Origin: Candidatus Mycobacterium methanotrophicum
GTDB lineage: Bacteria; Actinomycetota; Actinomycetes; Mycobacteriales; Mycobacteriaceae
Direction: 5' to 3'
NCBI RefSeq assembly: GCF_023515995.1
Contig: NZ_CP097320.1
Span: forward strand, 4,030,001 to 4,094,000
DNA: 64,000 nt
Below, in pieces: positions 46,480-56,880 of the stretch. The first letter of the stretch is position 1. Each line of letters opens with the position of its first letter. Made by a program: the position numbers and the translations under genes. The notes below the pieces were generated by a model that was not told the DNA's origin, ran no database searches, and was given only the letters and a program-made list of their open reading frames with translations.

Positions 46480-48059
46480 GTAGCTATTCAGGTGGGGGCT
46501 AGCGCTGGGAGTAGCCAGGCGCCGGTGGTGAAGAGCTGACGGAGGGCGTGGAGTTTGTCGATGCCCCATTTGTTGGCGGTGTCGAGGTAGGAATGCACGA
46601 TGGCGAAGTCGGCGAGGCCTTCCACGGTGCGCCAGCAGCCGCTGGAGGTGCGCTGCCGGATTTCGACTGGGCGCAGGGTGCGTTCGGCTTCGTTGTTGGT
46701 GAACGGCACCGACAGGTCGGTGGCGAAGCGCAGGATCATGTCCTCATAACGGCGGAACCGGGTGATCAGGGTGGCGGCCTTGGCGGCGAGTTCGGTTTCC
46801 CGGCGACGGTTTTCGTCGCTGCCGTGGGCCAGCGCGCCCAGGTAGTGGTTGCCGATGGCCGCGAGTACGGCCGGGTCGAGGGCATCGGCACTGGCGGCCC
46901 GCGCTTGGGTGTCGGCGTGGTGGGCGTCGAGCAGCACGCCGGCCATGGCCAGTGCCCATTGCTGGTGGTCGGGGTCGGCGTCGGAGATCGAGCGCAGGTC
47001 GCGCAGCAGATGCGCGGCGCACCAGGCGTGCACGGCGGGCAGGTGGGTGTAGCCGGCGTAGCCGTCGCGTACCAGCACCCCGGTGTATTCGGCGAGCACG
47101 CCGCCTGCGTCGATGGTCTTCGCCGAGCGGTCCCCGACGTGCATCGAGGTCAGGTATCCGGTGCAGGCGACGTGCACGCAGGACAGGGCGCCGGCGGCGC
47201 GCCCGGGTGTTTCGCCGGCGTGCAGCACCGGCGCGGCGGCGAGCAGTTGCCGCATGTGGGCAAGGAAGTTTCGCTCCAGCCTGCGTGCCGCCCGGCCGCG
47301 GACCCCGGCCAGAAACCCGGTCGAGACGTCGACCGCGGTCAACGCCTCCAACAGCTCTCGGGAGCGGCCCACCGGCAGGTAGTGCGCGCACGTCAGCAGC
47401 GCCCGCCCGCGCGCACACCTCGGGTCCGATCCGCACCGGCAGGCCGGCGCCGCGAGGGTCTGGGCGCGCACCACCGGCACCGCCTCATCGTCGCAGCCCG
47501 CGGCGGTGAGCGTCCCGCAGCCCGGGCAGATCTTCGAGATCCGCCGATACTCGGTGATTTTCCAAGGGCGGCGCCTCCGGCACATCGAGGACCTGGCGCC
47601 GCTCCCGAGCATGCACCCCACCAGCGGCCAGCGACGCGCCGCCGCCGGCGCAGCGGTGCGGCTCGATCAACACTGTCTGGTCCGGGTCGTCGCTCAGGCT
47701 CCGCGAGATCCCCGGCGCGCCCGGCTGCTTACCCGGTTTGCGGCCCGAGCGGGTCCGCGACGAGCGCTTCCGCGCGGGCTTATTCCACGGCGCATCCGAC
47801 GACGGCGGCCGCGACGAGTTCGACGAATCCACTCCCAGGCGGCGCTCCAACTCCGCAACCCGCTCGCTCAACACCGCCACCATGCGCCGCAACTCCGCGT
47901 TCTCCGAACGCAACTCCGCGTTCTCGGCTGCGAGCTGCTCGTACGACGGGGCATCGGGCACGAACACACCCTGCCCAATGCCGGCCCGAGATCAACCCGA
48001 CACGCCGACAAGAGCCACATCAGACCCATCAATCACATCAGCACCAGCTGAATAGCCAC
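46480..48059 (-). mobile_element. IS66-family element with inverted ends
   Basis: The ends are GTAGCTATTCAGGTG at 46480 and the inverse of GTGGCTATTCAGCTG at 48059, matching at 13 of 15 positions. The element is 1580 bp and contains one decayed transposase frame. The flanks (GGCTGATG and GCCACAAT) do not form the 8-bp target duplication expected for IS66, so DNA beside it has been lost or exchanged. Confidence 0.75.
46488..47967 (-). pseudogene. IS66 transposase (TnpC), inactivated
   Basis: The N-terminus has a coiled coil (EQLAAENAELRSENAELRRM), the SSRPPSSDAPWNKPA segment and a basic linker. Frameshifts near 47570 and 47400-47460 separate it from the zinc-finger (ICPGCGTLT) and catalytic parts. 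The usual catalytic aspartate in HADETP reads HAGETP, a change that alone should abolish transposition. The later block FATDLSVPFTNNEAERTLRP, holding the terminal acidic residue, is intact. Confidence 0.8.
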
Positions 48060-48241
48060 GCCACAATGACCTCAAAAATCACACCCGCCACACTGATCAA
48101 ACTGCGAAACTCAAGTTCGGCACAACCGCTCAAAAAATACAGTAGTCTGGCACAGAGCCGTCGCCGGTGCGCAAGTTCCGCCGCTGGCGGAACCGTTGCC
48201 TAGCTGGCCTGGCCAAAGTGGCCGACGATTGAAGGATCTCG
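48060..48241. other. Short region right of the IS66 element
   Basis: No gene is recognised. It carries the start region of the lipoprotein gene, including a GAAGGA ribosome site just before 48242. Confidence 0.4.
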
Positions 48242-48928
48242 ATGCAACTAAGTTTCAAGCCCGCCCGGCTGACCGGATTCGCGGTCCTCGCGGTTGCGAG
48301 CGCAACCGCGCTCGCCGTGGGCGCGTGCAGTTCGTCGAACAAGTCGAACAATGCGCAGCCCCCGGCTACGTCGTCACCGGCGTCCGCCAACGCCCCGCAG
48401 CAGGTCCACGGACTGATCGCATCGGTGTCGGGCAACGCGATACAGGTCACCGAGAAAGATGGGACGGCCGCCGTCGACTTCAGCCCCACGACGAAGGTCA
48501 GAGAGGTCACCCCGGGCCAGTTCAGCAACGTCGCCAACGGCAACTGCGTGGCGGTGGCTCCCGCCGCGCCCGCCGCAGGTGGCGCTGTCACGGCAAAAGT
48601 CGTGAACATAGTCCCAGCTGCTGCGAACGGCAAGTGCCCGCAACCTAAACCCCCGGCCAACCCCGGACCGAATCAGCCAGTTCACGGCACGGTTGCGTCC
48701 GTGGCAGGTGACACCATCACGGTGAGCGATACCGACGTCAACGGAAACCCGTCTCAGACCCCCGTGAAGGTGGACGACAAAACGCGCTACTCCCTGGTGG
48801 GGGCCGTCGATTCCGGGGCCATCGCGCAGGGCAAATGCATCACAGCGTCTGGCACAACCAAGGATGCGAGCGGCGCGCTGCAGGCGACAGTGATCAGCTT
48901 GGCCGCCGCGAACAACGGCAAGTGTTAA
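48242..48928 (+). CDS. DUF5666-type secreted lipoprotein
   Basis: A 228-residue exported protein. The signal peptide ends with lipobox AVGAC, so the mature protein should be a lipoprotein. After a Ser/Asn/Pro linker come two copies of a beta-rich repeat of about 70 residues, starting VHGLIASVSGNAIQVTEKDG and VHGTVASVAGDTITVSDTDV, each ending in an NGKC- or QGKC-type cysteine. This is the DUF5666 pattern. Function unknown; a structural or ligand-binding surface role is plausible. The ATG has an AAGGA site. It is isolated, with IS66 on one side and glycosyltransferase genes on the other. Confidence 0.75.
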   Translation: MQLSFKPARLTGFAVLAVASATALAVGACSSSNKSNNAQPPATSSPASANAPQQVHGLIASVSGNAIQVTEKDGTAAVDFSPTTKVREVTPGQFSNVANGNCVAVAPAAPAAGGAVTAKVVNIVPAAANGKCPQPKPPANPGPNQPVHGTVASVAGDTITVSDTDVNGNPSQTPVKVDDKTRYSLVGAVDSGAIAQGKCITASGTTKDASGALQATVISLAAANNGKC

Positions 48929-48983
48929 GCGGCTGCAAGCGGCGGGGGCGGTAACGCGTCAGTATGACCGCGGCAGTCCCAGG

Positions 48984-49140
48984 CTATAGCTGCGCGATGT
49001 GGTTGAGGATCATCTCGCCGCACCCACGGTGAGCCGGAAAAGCCTCTTCGAGGAGGGCGTATTTCTGCGCGCGGTACAACATCGAGACTTTCGAATTCGC
49101 CTCCACCGCACCGAAGCGCAGGCTGGGACCATCCGTACTG
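48984..49140 (-). pseudogene. Unidentified 3' gene fragment
   Basis: A minus-strand reading of about 50 residues (GAVEANSKVSMLYRAQKYAL, LEEAFPAHRGCGEMI) ends with a stop at 48984 and looks like natural protein, but it has no upstream continuation and I could not place the family. The rest of 48929-49218 shows nothing. Confidence 0.35.
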
Positions 49141-49218
49141 AGTGGCGATCGGCACCAGCGATAAGCAGCTCGTTAATGACATCCCCGACCGAGTTGGTTT
49201 GGGGCAGCTGTGTCGAGG

Positions 49219-51426
49219 CTAGGGGTCTAGACCTGAGATGCAGAGCACTTCGTCGAGGCTGGCGGTGCGCAGCCCGGCGCGGGCGGTCGGTCGCCGACGT
49301 TGGGCGTTCGGATCGGGGTCGCTGTTGTGCACACCGACGGCTTGATCCAGGCGTGCGGTGTCGAACATCGCCGGGCCGCGGGCCGGCGCCTTGGTCAGGG
49401 TGTAGCGGCCGGCGTCGGGTGCCCGGCGTATTGCCTGCTCGGCGGCGCTGGCGCCGGCCAGTTTGACCGCGTCGGCGAAGTTGATGCCCACCTGAAACAC
49501 CTGTGGTTCGGCGTCGAGCACCGCGGTCAGGCGGGTGATGTAGTTCTCGGGGGCGAAAAACCGCCAGCCTTCGCCCAGGTGCAGCCAGAACCGTCCGTCG
49601 ATCCGAGGGCGGAGCTGCGCCAGCTGGGCGGCGGGCCTGTCGCCGGATTTGCCACGGGCGAACTTGAGAAAACCGTAGCGTTTGCGCAGCTTGGCATGGT
49701 CGCGGGCGGGCAGGCCGGTGTCGAGCACCAGGAAGCGCCCGACCCGTGACACATCGAGGCAGCAGTTCAGAAACGAGTTGATGGTCTGCTCGGTGGTCTG
49801 GCGGTCCGGTCCGGCGATCAGGCTGACGGTGACCTCGGCCTCGCCGGGACCGGCGGCAAGGGACTGCGCCAGGGCGTCGGGGTACGGTTCGGCCGCCTCG
49901 ATCATGGCCGGCACCGAAAAGTCGCGGTTGGCCGCAATCCGTTGCCGATCACCCTCAGGGATGTCGGGGCGGGCCAGCAGGCGCCGGCACAGCTCAAACG
50001 CCTCGGCGTGCCGACCGATCCAGGATGCGCACACCGCCTGCTCATCGGTGGCGCGCCAGGCGTAAACCTCGGCGAAGTATCCGAGGACAAAGAGGTCCTC
50101 TTCGGGAACTGGGGTTTCGGCGGCGCGCTGGGCAAACAGGTAACCGAGCCAGTAGCGCTGGTCGACGCGACACCGAAAGGCGATGGCGTGCAACGCCTCG
50201 GCGCGGGTCGGTCGAAACTCCCAGGCGCGCAGGTAGGCGTCTTCAACATCCGGCCACGGCTCACCGAGTTCCGCCATCGAGGCCGCGAGCCGAAAAAGCG
50301 CGTAGTAGACCTCCTCGTCGCAGCCGCCCATCTCGGCCCGCCGCGCATACCACTTACGCGCGTCGACGAAATCGCCCAACTGGAAGCAGGTCTCGGCCAG
50401 GAAAAAGACCGACCGCGCGTCCTCGGGGTTGCGCTCGACCTCGGCCAGCAACTGATCGCGTTCCTGCTCAAACTTATGCCTGAGCAAATTGCGGTTGCGG
50501 AGCTGAAGATCTGCGCTGTGGTCTTTGTCTTCGAGGCGCACATCGATGCGCGAATCGTCGCGCGCAGCGGTCTCGCGGGTCACGCCATCAAGGGCCGCCA
50601 GCGCGTGGTGCAGGATGTCGGCCTGGCTGTGAGCGGAGAAAGCCTGGTAGCCTCGCTCGGCGAGCTCGCGTCGCGCACGCTCGTCGCCGAGGAGCTCCAC
50701 ACAGCGCTCGACCAGTTCGTCGTAGTCCGCGAACGCGACGCCGGACTCCAGGCCGCGCTCCAATGTCGGATCGGCACCACGCTCGGAAACCACCGCGCGT
50801 CCATTAGCGAGCAGATAGGAAACACGCGCGATTTCGAAGATCTTCGCCCCCCAGTAATGGACGTTGAGGACGATCTTCGAGCGCGCGATCCAGGCATCGC
50901 GGCTCGCGCCGAGGGCTCCCAACAGCCATTTGACCCGAAGACCTCTGTCGTGCAGATCCCGCAGAACGGCATACCGGCGCTCGCTGGGCATGCCGTAGAA
51001 AAGTACGTCGACGTCCTCGGGGGCCGGGGCGATCCGGGTCAGCTCGGGGACGTATCCGATCGGAACGTAGGTGGGCCGGGGCAGCCCCAGCGTCCCGAGG
51101 TATTCGATGTTGGCTGGACTGTAGTCCCACGTCGGGTAACGACGAAAAAGGTCGACGAATGCAGGCGTCGCCATCCACGGCGAGTCGTGACCCAATTGCT
51201 CGAGGTTGTAGAAGATGGGGTTTTTTGGCACCTCCAGGCCATAGTGGATGACGTGATTTGCCCCGAGCACGATGGTGCGGCGCTCGTGGAGGTCGAGACG
51301 GTTTGTGAGCACCGAGTCGTGGCCGAGCGCCAGAAGACCATGGTGCACTGCCTCGGCGATCTCGCGAAATCCTCCGCCGATGGTCGGATCGCTAGAAGGT
51401 GACACAACTGCGACGGCGAACAGCAT
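49219..51426 (-). CDS. Glycosyltransferase with TPR-like module
   Basis: A 735-residue protein from ATG 51426 (MLFAVAVVSPSSDPTIGGGF). Residues 1-290 look like a GT-B-type, CgeB-related glycosyltransferase (DVDVLFYGMPSERRYAVLRD, ILNVHYWGAKIFEIARVSYL, NGRAVVSERGADPTLERG). Residues 330-520 are TPR-like (NPEDARSVFFLAETCFQLGD, EALHAIAFRCRVDQRYWLGY). From 555 a third module (DVSRVGRFLVLDTG, DGRFWLHLGEGWRFFAPENY) runs to the end. The last two modules recur in the giant gene at 52189 and in the broken gene at the window end. Probable role: adding sugars to a surface glycan; donor and acceptor are unknown. Confidence 0.75.
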   Translation of the reverse strand: MLFAVAVVSPSSDPTIGGGFREIAEAVHHGLLALGHDSVLTNRLDLHERRTIVLGANHVIHYGLEVPKNPIFYNLEQLGHDSPWMATPAFVDLFRRYPTWDYSPANIEYLGTLGLPRPTYVPIGYVPELTRIAPAPEDVDVLFYGMPSERRYAVLRDLHDRGLRVKWLLGALGASRDAWIARSKIVLNVHYWGAKIFEIARVSYLLANGRAVVSERGADPTLERGLESGVAFADYDELVERCVELLGDERARRELAERGYQAFSAHSQADILHHALAALDGVTRETAARDDSRIDVRLEDKDHSADLQLRNRNLLRHKFEQERDQLLAEVERNPEDARSVFFLAETCFQLGDFVDARKWYARRAEMGGCDEEVYYALFRLAASMAELGEPWPDVEDAYLRAWEFRPTRAEALHAIAFRCRVDQRYWLGYLFAQRAAETPVPEEDLFVLGYFAEVYAWRATDEQAVCASWIGRHAEAFELCRRLLARPDIPEGDRQRIAANRDFSVPAMIEAAEPYPDALAQSLAAGPGEAEVTVSLIAGPDRQTTEQTINSFLNCCLDVSRVGRFLVLDTGLPARDHAKLRKRYGFLKFARGKSGDRPAAQLAQLRPRIDGRFWLHLGEGWRFFAPENYITRLTAVLDAEPQVFQVGINFADAVKLAGASAAEQAIRRAPDAGRYTLTKAPARGPAMFDTARLDQAVGVHNSDPDPNAQRRRPTARAGLRTASLDEVLCISGLDP

Positions 51427-51596
51427 GGGTGCAACGTACCGTAAAAGGGCGTGGGTTATCCCTGGGCAGGTCGAAGCTGAACACAGGCAAAGCACAGACC
51501 TCGATTTTTCGTGCGACGAGCAGATTGGGGGTGGCTGGAGGACGATCACTTTCGTAGACAGTCACCGAAGTGGAATGATTGTCTACAAGGAGAAGA

Positions 51597-52180
51597 ACAG
51601 TTATGGGTTCGACACGCAGAAAGTTCACCCCTGAGTTTAAGGCCAAGGCCGTAGAGTAAAGCGGCGGCGTGGTTTGCGAAAGAGAGCATGTGAAGTTCGT
51701 CTTCATTCGCGATCTGGATGGAGAAGTACGACGCAGACCACGCAAAGACCGAATCCCAATTTCCTTGATGTGCGAGGTGCTCGACGTATCCCGCCGCGGA
51801 TTTTACGCCTGGCTGAAACGAAACCAGTCGGATCGAGAAAAAGAAAACACGGAATCGACTGAGGTGATCAAAAGATCCACGAGGATCACAAGGGCCGTCT
51901 GGGTATCGATCGGCTGGTCGCCGAACTGGCCAAGCTGGGCCGGCAGCACCCGCCCAGGCTTGTCCGTCGACTCGCCCGCGCCGGCAGGCCTGACCTGAGT
52001 GCATCCACGCCCGTACCGCGCCACCACGATCCGCGACGAGGCCAACAGCGACGGCCTGCTCGACCTCATCGGGCGCGAATTCGTGCCAGACGGGGCCGAA
52101 CCAATTATGGTTTACCCGATACTACCTACCTCGGACATGGGGCGGCTGGGCGTATTTGGCCGCAATTCTCGACTAGGAGA
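51597..52180 (+). pseudogene. IS3-family transposase (OrfA/OrfB) remnant
   Basis: ATG 51609 encodes an OrfA start (RKFTPEFKAKAVE) that stops after 18 codons. From 51690 an OrfB begins (FVFIRDLDGE, RPRKDRIPISLMCEVLDVSR, GFYAWLKRNQSDREKE). It breaks frame at least twice, continues with HPRPYRATTIRDEANSDGLL and DLIGREFVPDG, and ends at the next gene. The DDE triad is not complete. It separates the two divergent glycosyltransferase genes and may have carried or caused the rearrangement. Confidence 0.75.
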
Positions 52181-52188
52181 CTGCCGGA

Positions 52189-55100
52189 ATGGACGAACTG
52201 CCGCGCAGCGAACTGTTCGACGAGGAGCTATACCTTCACACGTTTCCCGACATCGCCCTCGCCGTGCGCGATGGCAGATTCTCATCGGGCTACGAACATT
52301 GGGCACGGCAAGGCCGGTTCGAGATCGCGTGCAGCCAGCGCGTGGCCGGATCAACATTCCTGCTCGCTGCGGTCGGCCACCGTGTCGAGGGTTCTGGGGC
52401 CAGTGACGACCTTGGCAGCGACGACCCGTTGGGTAATCCGACCGTCGGAGCGACCTCGGTGGTGGTCGCGGAGTCGGACTCCGCGCAGAAGCAGCATGCC
52501 GGGTGTAAACCCGTCAAGCGACGGAGGCGGGGTGGCCAGTCGGGTAACTCCGAGGCGGGATACCTCGTAAGCGACGAGCTTCGAGTTAAGCCGAGTCCGA
52601 CCCACCGCGACGCAGAGCGGACCCGCAATCTCCGGAATCTCATGAACGCCGGGGACGTCGCGGGTGCAGCCGCAGTGATCGCCGAAGCTGTCGACGCTGC
52701 AGGGCCGTCCGACACGCCGGTCCTGCTCCTTGCCTTCGGGATATTCCGCCGCGCCCACTTTCCACCCGGCCGGCTCATCATCAAGGCCCTTGAGGCCGGA
52801 CTCATCGATGCGCAGTACCGGTCTCTCGTTACCTCCTGGACCGAATACTGCCGGGCTGGATTGTCTGAGGCGGAGGTGGAAAGCGTCCTCACCGCGGTCA
52901 CGACCGATCGCGGGATCCTGGACGGCACGCCGGGCGGCCGGTCGACCGCCCTCAACGACAGGCTATTCCCGTTCATGTTGGCGACGATGATCGGCAGTAT
53001 CAAGCTGCGGGCGACGTTGCAGATTCGTGTGTTCCACCAAGTCCAGAAGTCGATCATCCATGAGCCTGACGACACCGTACGCTCCCACATCTGGCCGATC
53101 CTGCAACCCGCCCTCGACGACTACCTAAAGGTAGTCGCGGCCCGCAGAATGCTGGGTGACTCTTCGGATTTGGCTTCGCTGGCCACTGAGTTCGCGACAT
53201 CGCTATTCCGTGAAGTCCACGAGCAGAGCACCGCTGAACGGATGCACCTGGTCAGGCATAAGTCAGAGCGGGAACGCGATCGGTTGCTAGCCGAGGTCCA
53301 GCGCAATCCCGAGGATGCACGGTCGGTCTTGTTCCTCGCCGAGACCTATTTCCAGATGGGCGATTTCGCCGACGCTCGCAACTGGTGTACGCGACGAATC
53401 GAAATGGGCGGCAACGACGAGGAGATCTACTGGGCACTGTTGCGGTTGGCGGCCTCGATGGCGGAACTCGACGAACCGTGGCGAGACGTTGAAGGCGCCT
53501 ACCTGCGCGCCTGGATTTTCCGCCCGACCCGCGCCGAAGCCCTGCACGCCATCGCCGTTCGATACCGCCTCGACCAACGCTACCGACTTGGTTACCTGCT
53601 TGCCCGGCAGGCGGCCGAAATCCCATTCCCCGGAGAGGACCTCTTCGTCTTCGGATACTTCGCCGAGATTTACGCTTGGCGCGCGCTCGATGAGCAGGCG
53701 GTGTGCGCACACTGGGCCGGTCAGCACGCCGAGGCGTTCGCGCTGTGCCGACGCCTAGTCGCCCGCCCTGACATCCCCGACTGCGACCGGCAACGCATCG
53801 CGACTAACCGCGACTGTTCAGTACCGGCCATGCTCGAAGCCGCCGCACCATATCCCGAAGCCGTGGTGCAGTCCCTGATCGCTGAACCCGGCGATGCCCA
53901 GATCGCGGTCACCCTCATCGCCGGACCGGACCCGCTGACCGTCGTGCAAACCCTCAACTCATTTTTGACATGTTGCCTCGACGTGTCACGAGTCGGACGT
54001 TTCCTAGTCCTTGACACCGGCCTCTCGTCGCCAGACCGCGCCGCACTGCGGCAACGCTACGGGTTCCTCAAGTTCATCCGTCGCAGATTCACCAGCAGAT
54101 CAGGAACCGAACTAGCACAGCTTCACGCCCAGATCGACGCACGGTACTGGCTACACCTAGGTCAAGGTTGGCAGTTCTTCGCCCCCGAAAATCTCATCAG
54201 CCGCCTCACCGCGGTACTGCAAGCCCAACCACAGGTATTCCAGGTCGGCATCAACTTCGCCGACGCAACCACCCTCACCGGCACCACCGCAATTGAGGAC
54301 CTGGCACACCGAACACCCGACGCCGGCCGCTACGCCTTCACCGAAACCTTGGCTCACGGCCCAGCAATGTTCGACACCACTCGCCTCAACCCAGCCACTG
54401 CTCGCCTTAACCCAGCCATCGGCCCGGACGGCACCAAGCCACGCACTGCCAGTCTCGACGAGGTGCTCTGCATTCAGCCGCTATCCGAACTGGGGCAGCG
54501 GAACCACCAGCATTCCGCACAGACACAATTGGCCCATAGGGTCTTACGGTCGCCTCACCTGAGTAAAGTCGCGCGACGTCTGAACAACAGATGGTCCGGC
54601 ATAAACCTATCGGCGACACCGGTTGCTGATGTGAGACCGGTTGTCCAGATGCCATTCCACGATGGCCACATCTGGTCGACCACCGGAATTGACCCCAGTT
54701 TCCAACTGCATCTGCCGCCGGGCTTTACTCGCATAGGTCCCGGTTGGTATGTGCTGAGCGTGGCGCTTGTGCCGACCGCAGGCCGATTAAGCCATCCAAA
54801 GCTGTACCGTGATCATGGCAATGGCTTTCAAGAGGAAGACACTAACTTCCTTGCATTTGCCGACAACGCCACACAGCACCGGCTGCTCATCAAGGTCGAA
54901 CGTCCTATATACGCATTGCGCCTAGACCCGAGCGACAGCTCTGACGCCAGCGAATTCCTATTAGGTAGTCTGCGTATTCGCCGCATCAGTCAACTGGAGG
55001 CAGTGCTGCGCATAGCAGTCCCGGAAATCAAGCGGATGCAAGACCGGGACGAAACATGGCTGCGAATCGTGCGCGAGGTCGGCGTGGCCCTGCACCGCGG

Positions 55101-56868
55101 CCCGACGGCTGCGCTTGAGACGCTGCAACGCAGCGCGCATGAAGGGACGGAGTACTCCGAGTGGGTCAAGACCCACGACACTATTGACGACAACTTGCGC
55201 GCGCAGATCAGAGACCTCATTGACGCAATGACAGACCGGCCGCTGATCTCCGTCATTTTGCCTGTGTACAACACGCCCGAACGGTGGCTGCGCGCGTGCC
55301 TGGACAGCGTCCGCAGCCAACTGTGGGGCGACTGGGAACTCTGCATTGCCGACGACGCCTCGACACAACGACACGTGCGACGTGTCTTGGAGGAATACGC
55401 CGCTAAAGATGACCGGATAAAGGTTATCTTTCGCAAGAAGAACGGTCATATATCGGCAACGTCTAACAGTGCACTGGAACTAGCAAGCGGCGACTATGCA
55501 GCCCTGCTGGATCATGATGACATCCTGCCCGAGCACGCCCTGTTTCACGTGGCCCAAACTATAATTAAACATCCCGAGGCGCGACTCATTTACTCCGATG
55601 AAGACAAGGTCGACGAGACTGGAAAGCGCTACGATCCGTATTTCAAGTCGGACTGGAACCCCATCCTGTTTTGCGGCCAAAACATGTTCAGCCACCTCGG
55701 AGTTTATCAACTCGCGTTGGTGCGCGAGGTCGGTGGCTTTCGCGAAGGCTATGAAGGTAGTCAGGATTATGATTTAGCTTTTCGCTGCATCGAACGCGTG
55801 GCGCGTGACCAAATAATCCATATTCCTCGTGTTCTCTACCACTGGCGCGCGATTGAGGGTTCAACCGCCCGCGGGTCAAACGAGAAAAACTACGCGATCG
55901 CTGCGTCTAAAAAATCCATCAACGCCCACTTCGAGCGTCAGGGCATCGAGGCTTGCGTCACACCCATCCCGGACCGAGGCGGCAACTGGCGTCTTTCCTA
56001 CCAGCTCCGGGAGCCAGAACCATCGGTGTCGATCATCATCCCGACCCGGAATGGTGGTGAGGTCCTGCGACGTTGCCTAAACAGCATCCGGGAACATACC
56101 GACTACAGCAACTACGAGATCATTATCGTCAACAACCAATCGGACGAGCAAAACACAATCGAACTGCTCGAACAGGAGGGCCAGCGCCAGCACCAACGAG
56201 TTATCATCTTCGACGAACCATTCAACTTCTCGCGGCTGAATAACACCGCAGCGAAGCAAAGCGCTCGTGACATTCTGGTGTTTTTAAACGACGATACCGA
56301 AATTATCACGGCAGCGTGGCTCAGGGAGCTCGTATCGCTGGCGATTCAGCCAGGTGTAGGGGCGGTAGGGGCGATGCTTTACTACCCGGATAATCATATT
56401 CAACACGCTGGCATTATTCTCGGACTAGGGCCCGTGGCGGGTGAAGGCGTGGCGGGTCACGCCTACTACCGCGTAGCCCGCGGATACCCCGGCGACAAAT
56501 GCCGTGCCATGCTGGTTCAGGAAATGTCGGCTGTCACCGCCGCCTGCATGGCTATAAAGCGAGACCGCTTCGAGGACGTCTGCGGCTTCGACGAATCTCT
56601 CGCGGTTGCTTTCAACGACGTGGACTTGTGCCTGCGTCTTTCGCGAAAAGGCTACCGCAACGTGTGGACCCCTAACGCCGAACTCTATCACCACGAATCC
56701 CTCACCCGCGGCTCAGACATCGCACCGGCTAAGCGTCGCCGATTCGAGGGGGAATGTGACGCCATGCGAGCGCGTTGGGGCGACATGTTACTCAACGATC
56801 CCTATTACCACCCCGCACTTTCGCTCGCCCAAGGCGACTTCATCACGTATTCCAGTCCCCGCTACTAA
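52189..56868 (+). CDS. Giant multi-domain glycosyltransferase (TPR module plus two GT2 domains)
   Basis: A 1559-residue protein. Residues 9-46 carry an adaptor-like motif (FDEELYLHTFPDIALAVRDG ... EHWARQGRFE). Residues 370-540 are the TPR-like module and 595-760 the VSRVGRFLVLDTG module shared with the neighbouring genes. A beta-rich stretch follows. Two GT-A family 2 domains finish the protein: about 1016-1250 (ISVILPVYNTPERWLRACLD, metal site LDHDD) and about 1277-1540 (VSIIIPTRNGGEVLRRCLNS, NDDTE, DVDLCLRLSRKGYRNVWTPN). Paired GT2 domains occur in enzymes assembling O-antigen-like or rhamnan chains. The 3' half has lower GC than the window average. The start is ATG 52189 behind TAGGAG; the methyltransferase gene follows 12 bases after the stop. 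Confidence 0.8.
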   Translation: MDELPRSELFDEELYLHTFPDIALAVRDGRFSSGYEHWARQGRFEIACSQRVAGSTFLLAAVGHRVEGSGASDDLGSDDPLGNPTVGATSVVVAESDSAQKQHAGCKPVKRRRRGGQSGNSEAGYLVSDELRVKPSPTHRDAERTRNLRNLMNAGDVAGAAAVIAEAVDAAGPSDTPVLLLAFGIFRRAHFPPGRLIIKALEAGLIDAQYRSLVTSWTEYCRAGLSEAEVESVLTAVTTDRGILDGTPGGRSTALNDRLFPFMLATMIGSIKLRATLQIRVFHQVQKSIIHEPDDTVRSHIWPILQPALDDYLKVVAARRMLGDSSDLASLATEFATSLFREVHEQSTAERMHLVRHKSERERDRLLAEVQRNPEDARSVLFLAETYFQMGDFADARNWCTRRIEMGGNDEEIYWALLRLAASMAELDEPWRDVEGAYLRAWIFRPTRAEALHAIAVRYRLDQRYRLGYLLARQAAEIPFPGEDLFVFGYFAEIYAWRALDEQAVCAHWAGQHAEAFALCRRLVARPDIPDCDRQRIATNRDCSVPAMLEAAAPYPEAVVQSLIAEPGDAQIAVTLIAGPDPLTVVQTLNSFLTCCLDVSRVGRFLVLDTGLSSPDRAALRQRYGFLKFIRRRFTSRSGTELAQLHAQIDARYWLHLGQGWQFFAPENLISRLTAVLQAQPQVFQVGINFADATTLTGTTAIEDLAHRTPDAGRYAFTETLAHGPAMFDTTRLNPATARLNPAIGPDGTKPRTASLDEVLCIQPLSELGQRNHQHSAQTQLAHRVLRSPHLSKVARRLNNRWSGINLSATPVADVRPVVQMPFHDGHIWSTTGIDPSFQLHLPPGFTRIGPGWYVLSVALVPTAGRLSHPKLYRDHGNGFQEEDTNFLAFADNATQHRLLIKVERPIYALRLDPSDSSDASEFLLGSLRIRRISQLEAVLRIAVPEIKRMQDRDETWLRIVREVGVALHRGPTAALETLQRSAHEGTEYSEWVKTHDTIDDNLRAQIRDLIDAMTDRPLISVILPVYNTPERWLRACLDSVRSQLWGDWELCIADDASTQRHVRRVLEEYAAKDDRIKVIFRKKNGHISATSNSALELASGDYAALLDHDDILPEHALFHVAQTIIKHPEARLIYSDEDKVDETGKRYDPYFKSDWNPILFCGQNMFSHLGVYQLALVREVGGFREGYEGSQDYDLAFRCIERVARDQIIHIPRVLYHWRAIEGSTARGSNEKNYAIAASKKSINAHFERQGIEACVTPIPDRGGNWRLSYQLREPEPSVSIIIPTRNGGEVLRRCLNSIREHTDYSNYEIIIVNNQSDEQNTIELLEQEGQRQHQRVIIFDEPFNFSRLNNTAAKQSARDILVFLNDDTEIITAAWLRELVSLAIQPGVGAVGAMLYYPDNHIQHAGIILGLGPVAGEGVAGHAYYRVARGYPGDKCRAMLVQEMSAVTAACMAIKRDRFEDVCGFDESLAVAFNDVDLCLRLSRKGYRNVWTPNAELYHHESLTRGSDIAPAKRRRFEGECDAMRARWGDMLLNDPYYHPALSLAQGDFITYSSPRY

Positions 56869-56880
56869 GGAAGTACCCCG

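Noticed and set aside
49942..51402. A 486-codon plus-strand frame opposite the glycosyltransferase
   Set aside because: It is the complement of a conserved TPR/glycosyltransferase coding region and has no family resemblance.
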